From contig JADNYV010000681.1 in the NCBI GenBank assembly GCA_015501055.1, positions 1 to 18,044 on the forward strand: 18,044 nt of DNA, written 5' to 3'. This document shows, piece by piece, positions 9,926-18,044 of the stretch. Source of the stretch: Mucidula mucida. Its lineage: Eukaryota > Basidiomycota > Agaricomycetes > Agaricales > Physalacriaceae. The position numbers were made by a program, and so were the translations under genes. The notes under the pieces were generated by a model, which had not been told where the DNA came from, ran no database searches, and saw nothing but the letters and a program-made list of their open reading frames with translations. The first letter of the stretch is position 1. The number at the start of each line of letters is the position of its first letter.

Positions 9926-12900
9926 ATGGGTATCAATCTCGCGGAGGAGATACAGCAAAGAGTCACAGACTACCACATTGATAACGAACATGACCCCAGC
10001 GAGGAAAATATGGAGGCGTTGCTGGAGGGTGCGTCTTTGAAGCCTGAAAACCACCGCATTTTGACTATTTTCCAGACGCCGTGGAGTCCATAACCGATTC
10101 CAGCGATGCCATTACCGATATGCGCAACTTTGATGTATATGCTAGCGTGCTCAAGCATGCGAAGGATGTACCGTCTCCATTGATCACCAAACTGTTGGAC
10201 TCGCTCGTTTCTGGTTTCCAAGCAGAATTCGATGCCACTGTCAAAGACATCAAAGACGATGAACAGCACGGTGGCCAGAAACATAAGGAGCCGCTAGAGC
10301 ACTATGCCTTCCTTTTCTATTGGTTCGTCGCCGCTGCTGAGGACGTGAAAGCAGACGAGGCTACACCAGCGACGCCCGTGAAACCTCGAAAAGGACGGGG
10401 TGGAAAGGCTGCGAAAGGAGCTTCGCGTACTGCTTCCAAGAAGGATAGCGACAAATGGTCGTGGGCAGACCAGATACCTCAAACATTGGGCCTCATATGC
10501 CGCATATTGCGTCAGTTGAAGATGGATCGCGTCTGGTCTGTCTCCAGCGAGCGAGAAGCGTTCCTCACGTGTGTGCCTTCCAGTTCATCATCGTGCCAAT
10601 GCTCAACTTCGAACCAGGTGTATAACGAATCCGGTGTACGACATCGCACAGAAAGAGAGCCATATGAAGCAAGCCGACATTAAGCAGAACGTTCTACGCG
10701 TCATCTGTCTTGCAGTCAAATACCAGGGTCATGGTGTTGTCGCGCAGACTAAAATCTTTAGTAATCTGCAATTTCAGGAGCACCTTGCTGACCCCATGGC
10801 CGACTGCCTTAGCATCCTGGAAAAGGAATTCGACCATCCACAGCTCGCCGACAACATTCTCCTCGATCTTTCCAGACACACCTTCTCGGAGAAGGAGACC
10901 AAGGGACCACGCATCTTCTCTCGCTTCATTATCCGGTTTTCAGAAACTCTCCCAGCTCACACACTCAAACAAATCAGTCTCATCCTCGAGCAACTCGACT
11001 CTGAAGTATAGCATTCTTTCGCGATTTGAGTCTGTCTGATACCCTCTTAGGCATACCCTATCCGCCTCGCCGTTGTCGAAATTATTCATAATCTCGTTGT
11101 CCACCTGGACAGCCTCAAGCGTCACCAGGAGATCGATGAAAATCAAGCAACGAAGCAGATCAATGGATTCTTCGATTTACTTTTAGAGCGCGCATTAGAC
11201 GTTTCTACTTATGTTCGCGCCAAGGTCCTGAATGTTCTCGCTCGCCTCTGCACCATTCGAGATAACAAGTACTACAAGAAGCGACTAAAGATTACCGCGA
11301 TGGCTGTGGCGTCCCTCGAGGATAAAGCGGCTGGTGTCCGGAAGAATGCCATCGCCCTCCTCATTGCCTTGTTGAAGACCAATCCTTACAATGCACATGA
11401 CGGTCTCTTGGAGGAGGATGAATGGAAAGAGGATTTGGAGAAAACCAGAGTCAGAATGGAAGAGATGGGTCTTGGAGATGCGGTCGGCAGACGTAACAAC
11501 CCCTTGCAGGAGCAACAGGCCGACGAAGAAGCCAGAAAGGAACAGCGGCAGCGGTATTTTTGTTCTTGTTCTAATACTTATTTATTTACTGTTGTTCAGG
11601 AAGCAAGATGACGGCGCCATGGACGTCGATAATGCCACCGATGTTGAAGACGAGGAAGCTGAAGAGGCCGCAGAAGAGGAGGACGAGGAGGACGAAGAAG
11701 ACAAGGACGAGCAGACACAGGACGAGGAAGCCCAGGAGGCCGGAGCTGATGACATGGAGGTTGATGAGGATGGTGCCCCGCAGCCAAGAAAACCTTCCAA
11801 GAAGACCAAGAAGAAGAAGGATAAGAACAGGCGAAACGCACTGAAGCCGCGTCAATCCATTCTCGATATCGAGCAAATCAACAGACGCATGGCAGAGAGC
11901 AAGTTGAACGAGTTGGAAGTGACGAAGGTTGTCGCGGAATATCGATACCGACACGAGGGTTTATCTTTCATAGAAATGCTCGAAGGTTCGAGCGAGACGA
12001 TGGTCAAGCTTTTAGCGTCGGTAAACAAAACGGAGGTTCTGGAAGCGATTGAGTTCTATCTCATCGCCTCAAACTTTAAGCTCAAACTGGCGAAGGCGAG
12101 TACGCATTAGTCTATGGCATGGGTGTGTGTCTTACTACGTTCGTGATAGGTTGGCATCAAGCACATGCTGCACCTTATCTGGCAGAAAGATAGCGGCACA
12201 CTCACATCTGAAGACGGTCAGGAGATCAAGGGTATTCGTTCTAAGCTGCTGGAATGCTACCACTGGTTGTACTTTGAAGGGGAGGACACCGAGGCGCCGC
12301 CAAAGTTGATTGCAAAGAACCTCATTGAGTGGGTTCTCTCCCTCACTTCGACGTGTGGTTTAACCCTGATCTCGTCTTAGGTTGACATTCGACGCTGATC
12401 TTGCTCACCTAACTAGCTTGGAGGAGATGCTGCGAATCATGATGGCCGAAAAGAAGGTCAATTACGGAGTTATTGAGACCTTATGGAAGATATACTGTAA
12501 GTTGCTACATTCTTGTGCGAGTAAATAATAACAGCTTTCCCAGCGGTTAGCAAGCCTATTCCCAAGGTCCAGCGTCGCGGCGCCATCGTAGTCATCAGCA
12601 TGTTGGCGTTGGCTGATCATACGATTTTACATGACCACGTAGACGATCTACTCAAGGTTGGGTTTGGAAAACTTGGGAAGGTAAGATGCTTTGAGGTGTT
12701 GCGAACAGAAACTGATCACAAGGATAAGCTTGACTTGACGCTTGCGCGATATACATGTGTTGCGTTGCAGCGTCTGAATGGAAGCGCGAAGAAGGTAAAG
12801 GGTGAGCATCTTGTGCATGACGCTTACAATCTGTCTGAACAACACATTAGGCTCTCTGGAGGACAAGACCTTGCGTTTTGACATGAATCACTACGTCTTT

Positions 12901-14827
12901 AAGACGCTTCGGAAGTTCATTCTTCTTCCCTGCAAATCGAAGGAGTGGTTTGGCGTAGCGGAGCAGATCATCAATACTGTGTACGCGTTGGGCGAACATC
13001 CGGACGTGTTCTGCAACGCCGTTATCAAAGAGCTGACTCACATGGCTTTCACTCCCCGGGAGCCTGACGGCAATGTGGATGCGGACACACAAATGCCTGA
13101 TCCGGATGCGACTCAGGACGAGGAGCAGAAGGACCTGGATGACACGGAGGACGAACACGACGCTATGGACGAGGACCATCCTGGTGATACTTCTAGAAGC
13201 TCCGAGGCAACGCCCCGAGAAAAAGGCAAAGACCTAGGCGATGCGTTTGTTCTCAGTCAGCTTCTATTCGTAGTTGGCCACGTCGCTATCAAGCAGTTGG
13301 TTTTTCTAGAGCTTGCTGAGAGAGAAATGAAGCGACAGCGCGATTTGGACAATGCCGGTAGGATTATTTTCATGAACTCTGTTCATCACTCATGTCGTTC
13401 CAAAGCTCAAGGCGCTCAGGCCTCAAAAGAGGTTGAAGAGCTAGATCAAGTTGTTGGAAATGCAGAAGACGACGTTGGCGACCAAATGGCACACATTCGC
13501 GAGCACGGACTTCTCTATGGCGATCGATCTCTTCTCAAGTTGTTCGGTCCCATGTTAATCCATATTTGCAGCAAACCGAAAAAGTTCAAGGTATGATGGC
13601 TAAGGACGTTTCAATGCATACGCTGAGCTACTTCGCAGAACCCCACCTTGCAAGCAGCGGCGACGCTTTCACTGAGCAAGTTCCTTTGTGTCAGTGGTCA
13701 GTTCTGTGGAGATCATCATCTTCTACTCTTCAAGATTTTGGAGCTCTCCAAGAGTCCTAGCATTCGGAGCAACATTGCCATCGCGCTCGGTGATGTTGCA
13801 GTGTCGTTCAGCACTATCATTGACGAGAATAGTCATGAGCTGTACCGCGGATTGTCTGACGCAGATCTTGTCGTCAAGAAGAACACACTTATGGTGCTCA
13901 CTCATTTAATTTTGAATGGCATGATCAAAGTCAAAGGTCAGCTCGGTGAGATGGCCAAGTGCTTGGTGGACGAGAACGAGCGAATCAAGGGCCTCGCTGA
14001 GTTGTTCTTCAAAGAACTGTCTACGAAGGAGAACGCGATTTACAACAACTTGCCCGACGGTAAATGAAACAATCGCTCCTGTCTTCATGGTCTGACGGGG
14101 CTCTAGTTATCAGTCACCTTTCGACTGGGGATCACTCAGTTGAAGAGAGCAATTTCCATAACATCATGACCCACATCTTCCGGTACATCGAAAAGGTTTG
14201 ACTTTATCCTGAGCGCGCAGTGGCGAATTCTGATTTTTCGTGTCCCTGCAGGATAAACAGACGGAGAGCATCGTTGACAAACTTTGCCAACGCTTCCACC
14301 TCACCCAAGATCCGCGGCAATGGCGCGACATCGCATTCTGTCTATCTTTGCTGCCATACAAGTCGGAACGTTCTGTGAAGAAACTCATTGAAGGACTACC
14401 TCATTATCGGGACAAATTACACGAACCGGATGTGTACGACAAGTTCAACCAGATCCTTGTGAAGGTGCAAGACAAGTTCTGTTGGATATGTTCATTTACT
14501 CACTATTCATAGGCCCGACAAAACAAGGGGGCAGGGAAACCTGATACCGAATTGAACGAGTTCGCTGCGATACTTGAGCAGAACAAGGAACAGGGTGAGC
14601 AGGACAACGCTCTTGAACAGCGGGTGCAAGGCAAGAAGGCTGCCGCCAAGAAACGCGCTAGCAAGCGAAGTTCGAGTAAGTCGTGTTCGCTCTCAATTAT
14701 GATAGGTCACTAAGAGCAATTGGGTTCAGCGTCTTCGGCTGGAACTGCTCCGACGAGAACATCTACGCGAAACAGACGTCGGCAGGAGGAGATTATTGAG
14801 GAGGAAGATGATGACGGTTTATCTTGA
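9926..14827 (+). CDS. CND1: Condensin complex subunit 1 (CAP-D2 / Cnd1 / Ycs4), HEAT-repeat protein
   Basis: Sixteen exons: 9926-10028, 10076-10568, 10618-11005, 11051-11553, 11600-12095, 12150-12328, 12381-12496, 12544-12680, 12729-12801, 12851-13357, 13406-13590, 13639-14059, 14107-14195, 14252-14464, 14513-14675 and 14730-14827, giving 1387 residues. The strongest mark is the conserved C-terminal Cnd1 block in exon 12 (residues 1061-1200), with KKNTLMVLTHLILNGMIKVK and ELSTKENAIYNNLPD followed by VISHLS. The N-terminal Cnd1_N region covers roughly 60-200. An acidic tract (about 499-550) followed by a Lys-rich tract, a second acidic insert in exon 10, and a basic tail (KKAAAKKRASKRSS) look disordered; the tail may act in DNA binding or nuclear import. 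As the HEAT subunit of condensin it binds the kleisin and DNA for mitotic chromosome compaction. The intron after 12095 is best read as GC-AG. The exon 8 and exon 9 acceptors have in-frame alternatives 9 and 6 bases upstream. Confidence 0.95.
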
Positions 14828-15137
14828 GATTGATTTTTTTTTTATTCAGCTATCTGTTCAGCTATGTACGGCCTCGTTGTACCTGTCTTGTATGTTGTAA
14901 TTATTTCATGGACGCTCAAGCTCAAGCCCAAGCTCCGTATTCCAAAGCTAGTCGACAATCAAGTACGATATGCGTCGAGGAAAAGACGAGCAGCACGAGT
15001 ATGCAGTGAATATTCGCGCGAGATTACATGGACATTGCTAGCATAGTTTGTTTCTTGGGCTCTAAGTCTAAACTGGGACATTATTGTAAAATCGTCAGCA
15101 AACCACGCTTTCAAACGGTCTGTAATATGTAGCTTAC
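14828..15137. other. Downstream flank of the condensin gene, no gene seen
   Basis: About 310 bases after the condensin stop, starting with a T-rich tract at 14833-14845 that suits a 3' UTR. Neither strand has a recognisable frame. This matters for the minus-strand zinc-finger fragment to the right: there is no room here for the catalytic domain it should lead into. Confidence 0.6.
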
Positions 15138-15316
15138 AGTTTCCTGGCCACAGAAGAGTGAACCACGCCGGATCCCAAGCCTGTAGAGGACATTGAATAA
15201 ATGAATGGAATGGGGGAGATGGGCGCTGCCGACTTGCTGCAAGTAGGACATTCGGGTCTTGACGGCGGATAGCCTTTAAGGCATGACTTGGCCTGGCAAA
15301 GGACGGTAGCTGACAT
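15138..15316 (-). pseudogene. Orphan N-terminal zinc finger of a type 1 methionine aminopeptidase (truncated copy)
   Basis: On the minus strand, exon 15316-15234 starts MSATVLCQAKSCLKGYPPSR. A GT-AG intron of 53 bases (15233-15181) joins it in frame to exon 15180-15138, so that ECPTCSK runs into LGIRRGSLFCGQE. The pattern C-x4-C, then CPTC-x-KLGI and GSxFC-x-QE is the N-terminal zinc finger of methionine aminopeptidase 1, which binds the ribosome while the enzyme removes initiator methionine. The intron size fits this genome and the start context (ctaccATG) is good. However, the Cys expected straight after GQE is replaced by Thr, one residue is inserted (RRGS), the frame stops soon after, and no peptidase domain follows before the condensin gene. 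It is therefore a partial duplicate or relic. A very small expressed zinc-finger protein (64 residues unspliced) is less likely. Confidence 0.62.
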
Positions 15317-15912
15317 GGTAGAAATCAAGAAATCAAGATAGAAATTTGATCAACAAACCTCGGTGCCGCACGCGAAATTATGTTAGGACTTAAGTACAGG
15401 GTATTCTTGCATCACCAGGAGACGCCCTGGCTATAGGTGTGTTCGGAGATGATTGCACGCCACCTTTCTTTTCCTTCTCTACGCGCGTCATGTACGTGAA
15501 ATGGCATTCCTACCTTGTCTTCGGTATGTACATTCACTTTACTCACTTCAAGTTTAAAACATTCCAAATTGTCAACCTGATATACCTAAACAATATCACC
15601 TAAATCCACAAGTAACTACATATGTACGTCGCGGACGAATTCTGTATGTACGCTTTGCTATATCTGTGACCATAACTTATATCAAGGAGAAGGGCATATA
15701 CGAGGGGGGGGGGGGGGGGGGGTACGACGATGCCCAAGCAAGTGGTGGAGTTGGAATGGGAAAGAAGTACACGGGCATCGAAGACTTGGTAAATATTCTG
15801 GGCTCAGCAATGCAGGAGTCCGTGGGGGTTATAGTAGCATATACGAATCGAAGTCGAAAGAGTACAACATCCTTCTTCTAAGCGTCAGGACGAGTCATGT
15901 TGAGTGAGCCAG
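15317..15912. other. Intergenic stretch between the zinc-finger relic and the bZIP gene
   Basis: About 600 bases with no supported gene. It may contain what was the promoter side of the relic at its left and the 3' UTR of the minus-strand bZIP gene at its right, and it includes the homopolymer at 15704-15722. The frame at 15666-15881 (+) owes its Gly run to that homopolymer and is not believable. Confidence 0.55.
15704..15722. repeat. Homopolymer of 19 G
   Basis: Nineteen consecutive G on the plus strand, about 190 bases beyond the bZIP stop codon, so it would be a C run if it lies in that gene's 3' UTR. It can form a G-quadruplex and is prone to slippage, and its exact length is open to sequencing error. 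Confidence 0.95.
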
Positions 15913-16809
15913 TCAGGGCGGCAGGCTAGGTAAAACGAGCCCGTGACTCTGGAGCACGCCGGCATAGATCTCGGTTTTGGCTTTGTACTGCTCAATCTGG
16001 ACCGTCAACTCGTCCACTTTGAGCTCCAGCGCCTGCGTGTATTCCAATTTCCGCTTGCGGCTCTTTCGAGCGGCAATCGTGTTCTGGCGGCGTTTGAAAG
16101 CAATCTGCTCTTCCTCGGTGGCGCCCGGAGGAAGCTCGCCAACATCGTCATCCTCCCTCGCACGCTTGCGCGAATACGCAGCTGGGGCCTGTTTACGGGA
16201 GGTCACCGAAGGTGTGCGGTAATGGCGAGGTTGGGTAGGCGCGTCGAGAGGGATCATGGTCTGGGGGTTGGTACCCTTACGCATGCCCGTAACCGGAGGG
16301 CGATATCCCATGTCAACTCCCATGTACGGTGACGGGTTGACCGAGTCTAACGCCGGTGACGTTGGCGAGAATGTGTAGAGCTCATCCATGTTCAATTTGG
16401 TTTGAGACTGTTCAGGTTGGGGCTGTGGCTTCTCCGGAAGCGGAGGCTCATCCAGTACACCACCAAACAATTCCATGCCGTCGAAGTCGCCTGTGATGGC
16501 TGTATCATCGACGTCTTGGAATAACGGGGTGGTGAGATAGTCGTCGAGAGGTGAAGGGAAAGGCGATGCATCCGAAAAATCAAACAACGGTGTGTCCATG
16601 GGCGTCATGAAATCATCTCCCAGATCACTGAAGATTGGGGAGGTCTCGAGAGCCTGATCCATGAACATGTTGTCGTTCATGAACGGAGAGGGCTGAACAT
16701 TGTTGACACCATCAATTAAAGCATTAGATTGACCGTTAGATGATAGCATATTGAGGTAGTTATTACGGAGTGAGTCATAATCTGGAAATGTGGTCATTGC
16801 GGTATTCAT
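15913..16809 (-). CDS. bZIP transcription factor of the CPC1/GCN4 family
   Basis: A single exon of 298 residues. The basic region (about 239-254) is KRRQNTIAARKSRKRK, with N243-x7-R251 and then L261 at the correct spacing. The zipper is short, with d positions L261, L268, Y275 and Y282, and LELKVDELTVQI resembles the GCN4 zipper. The N-terminal half is acidic with bulky hydrophobics (SPIFSDLGDDFMTPMDTPLF, then SPLDDYLTTPLFQD), as in GCN4/CPC1 activation domains. The family switches on amino-acid biosynthesis genes in the nucleus under starvation by binding TGACTC sites. KRAREDD may act in nuclear import. The first ATG has a weak context (T at -3), whereas Met5 at 16797 has G at -3 and could be a real start. 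The leader carries upstream ORFs, so translational control is likely. CPC1/GCN4 is the best match by motif; another bZIP group is less likely. Confidence 0.88.
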   Translation of the reverse strand: MNTAMTTFPDYDSLRNNYLNMLSSNGQSNALIDGVNNVQPSPFMNDNMFMDQALETSPIFSDLGDDFMTPMDTPLFDFSDASPFPSPLDDYLTTPLFQDVDDTAITGDFDGMELFGGVLDEPPLPEKPQPQPEQSQTKLNMDELYTFSPTSPALDSVNPSPYMGVDMGYRPPVTGMRKGTNPQTMIPLDAPTQPRHYRTPSVTSRKQAPAAYSRKRAREDDDVGELPPGATEEEQIAFKRRQNTIAARKSRKRKLEYTQALELKVDELTVQIEQYKAKTEIYAGVLQSHGLVLPSLPP

Positions 16810-16897
16810 GGATGGAGGGGGTGTAGGCGCAGCCGCAGGAGGGTTGATCTACGGGGAGCCGTATTTGGCGCTTTTGGCAGAACCATGGGGATGCCAT
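16775..16897 (-). promoter_or_regulatory. Upstream ORF overlapping the bZIP start, out of frame (40 codons)
   Basis: Starts ATG GCA in a strong context (A at -3, G at +4) and runs out of frame through the bZIP start to a TGA at 16775, inside the coding region. A ribosome that reads it cannot initiate at the bZIP ATG. This is the arrangement of the inhibitory second upstream ORF of mammalian ATF4. It works only if the transcript includes this ATG. Confidence 0.5.
16806..16886 (-). promoter_or_regulatory. Upstream ORF ending at the bZIP start (ATGA overlap, 26 codons)
   Basis: Starts MVLPKAPN and stops at a TGA that shares bases with the bZIP start codon in an ATGA overlap. Its own context is weak (C at -3, G at +4). 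Ending there could allow reinitiation at the bZIP ATG or at Met5 nine bases on. Confidence 0.4.
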
Positions 16898-16927
16898 ACT
16901 GGCTTGCCAGGTTCGCCGCCGCCGCAG

Positions 16928-16960
16928 TCACGGCCGGGGAGAGTGAGGATGTGGAATCAT
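16928..16960 (-). promoter_or_regulatory. Short upstream ORF, MIPHPHSPRP
   Basis: Ten codons plus TGA, with G at -3. It lies 118 bases upstream of the bZIP start, a placement like that of the short upstream ORFs in GCN4 leaders. Confidence 0.45.
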
Positions 16961-17006
16961 GTCGAGGTGCCGTTGACCGATGTGCGCGAGGGTGCGGCCA
17001 CGCTAT

Positions 17007-17024
17007 TCACTGATGGGTGAACAT
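17007..17024 (-). promoter_or_regulatory. Very short upstream ORF, MFTHQ
   Basis: Five codons plus TGA; the context is weak (C at -3). It is the upstream ORF most distal to the bZIP gene among those counted here, in the position of a GCN4-type reinitiation-permissive uORF1. Confidence 0.4.
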
Positions 17025-17127
17025 GTGTGCTCGAAGAGGGAACGTTTCCGCGTAGAGACGAAATGGCGAAAACTGATTGTTAAGATTGTTTAGTGTCTTT
17101 GTCAGGCAGCGCGGCGGCAACCTAAAG

Positions 17128-17218
17128 CTGTTTCAACGTTGTCAGCGATAGGCACGACCACAACGAGATCGGCAGCAACGGCGATGACGCGTGGAGCAGA
17201 TGGGCAAGGATGACTTAC
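17128..17218 (-). other. Possible intron in the bZIP 5' leader
   Basis: On the minus strand a good donor (CTGTAAGT) at 17218, a GCTGAC branch-like motif near 17141 and an acceptor (GAAACAG) ending at 17128 would give a 91-base leader intron; a second AG at 17122 is also usable. It is longer than the coding introns in this window, and there is no transcript evidence. Confidence 0.3.
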
Positions 17219-17221
17219 AGA

Positions 17222-17290
17222 TGACTCGAGGATTTTTGAGTCGACGCGCCGGGGGATGGTGGTCGAAAGGCAAGATGAGCCTGTTGACTC
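17222..17290. promoter_or_regulatory. Two TGACTC motifs upstream of the bZIP gene
   Basis: TGACTC occurs at 17222-17227 and 17285-17290. This is the core of the GCN4/CPC1 binding site (TGACTCA); neither copy has the final A. They would fit autoregulation as in other cpc1 genes. If the leader intron is real, the nearer copy may lie in the transcribed leader. Confidence 0.35.
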
Positions 17291-18044
17291 TTGAGCCCTT
17301 TCGGTAGCGCAATGATCATTATCAGAAACGGCATGTCGGCATGTACAGCCTCGCGTACTGTAACTTACGGACTCTCACTATTGCTCTATAGCTCAGACGT
17401 GCCATAGCGCGTTAGCAAACCAAAATGCTGGTCTACACTACACTACGTCCTGCACGTTCCTCCAATTCCTCACTCGTAAATTTGACAACTCGTGTATCGT
17501 TGATCGCGTTTAATTGGGCGCGTATCACACAATCAGGCCACGTCTATTCCACGTTTTCTTTCGCGATTTAACAACTCATGAGGCCTGATAATTGGTACTG
17601 CTCAAAGACAGCCAGCTGTTGATTAAGGAAATGGGTACTTGAAGGTTACTTGGCAACCTTCATTTCTAAACAATAGTCTGAAATGACAGCCCCTCGGCTG
17701 GCAGACTTTTCTCCTTGCTCTCAAACAGACATTCTTATCTCAATTCTGAGAGTTTGTATCAGTCAAGTGCACTATCCAAGCGCCAAGCATAGAACGTAGG
17801 GTTAGGGTCTCAGTCTCACTTGTTGACCACCGTGCCGGACGACGGGGAGTTTTGCAGTTGGCAAATCAATCGCTCTCGGTGCGAATGTGAACCGCTCAGA
17901 GCAGCTCTTCATCAACTTACATGCGACTTGTAGCCATAATCTGGTGATTTGGGCACTAACATCCACGCCAACAGTCTCATGGAACGACAACGACCAAGGT
18001 TCACCGCCGGAAATCTAGCGCGGGCGACGACGAGAATACTGTGA
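17291..18044. other. Right-end flank without a recognisable gene
   Basis: About 750 bases. No frame gives a known domain, and the 17802-17990 minus-strand frame is featureless. Two small structures are visible: an imperfect-context hairpin at 17641-17661 (GAAGGTT, 7-base loop, AACCTTC) and TAGGGTTAGGGT at 17797-17808, which resembles one and a half telomere repeats or a Tbf1-type site. The promoter of a gene beyond the right edge may begin here. Confidence 0.45.

Noticed and set aside
11582..11954. Ser- and Leu-rich minus-strand frames opposite the condensin acidic tract
   Set aside because: Arise from GAG/GAA-rich codons read backwards; no independent evidence.
12497..12534. 38-base intron in condensin ending at the first AG
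   Set aside because: The next AG at 12542-12543 gives a normal 47-base intron and the protein reading YSVSKPIPKVQRRGA, which fits the family better than one with three extra residues.
14465..14512. Alternative donor inside GACAAGTTCT (after 14480) for the condensin intron before exon 15
   Set aside because: It would put the next exon out of frame; the donor after 14464 (AAG|GTGCAAG) keeps ARQNKGAGK in frame with a 48-base intron.
15666..15881. 71-codon frame with a Gly run
   Set aside because: Created by the G homopolymer; no start context or domain.

Overview
The window comes from a filamentous fungus, most likely an agaricomycete basidiomycete. The supporting signs are many introns of about 45-56 bases, gene-dense both strands, and the protein types found: a Zn(II)2Cys6 regulator, an isopenicillin-N-synthase-like oxygenase, a CPC1/GCN4-type bZIP factor and condensin. 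I rebuilt all gene models by hand from splice signals and reading-frame continuity; no search was run.

Layout. 1-988 (+): the 3' part of a seven-exon 2-oxoglutarate/Fe(II) oxygenase that enters from the left edge; all active-site residues expected in this part are present. 989-2226: no convincing gene. 2227-3782: a 1.56-kb non-autonomous DNA transposon with near-perfect terminal inverted repeats, carrying on its minus strand a four-exon stretch of an unrelated gene with introns still in place. 3783-5352: no convincing gene; its right end must hold the promoter of the next gene. 5353-9607 (+): a 1316-residue Zn2Cys6 transcription factor in seven exons. 9608-9925: short intergenic region with cell-cycle-like promoter motifs. 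9926-14827 (+): condensin subunit 1 (CND1/YCS4/CAP-D2) in 16 exons, one intron apparently GC-AG. 15138-15316 (-): an isolated zinc-finger start of a type 1 methionine aminopeptidase without the rest of the enzyme. 15704-15722: a run of 19 G. 15913-16809 (-): an intron-less CPC1/GCN4-like bZIP activator whose leader carries several upstream ORFs. 16810-18044: its leader and promoter, then sequence without a recognisable gene.

The genes do not form one pathway. Condensin is a chromosome-structure housekeeping gene, the bZIP is a probable general amino-acid control regulator, and the Zn2Cys6 factor and the oxygenase are of types common in metabolism. I do not see an undescribed multi-gene system. 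The most interesting points are the gene-fragment-carrying transposon, the orphan methionine aminopeptidase zinc finger, and the ATF4/GCN4-like upstream ORF arrangement of the bZIP gene.
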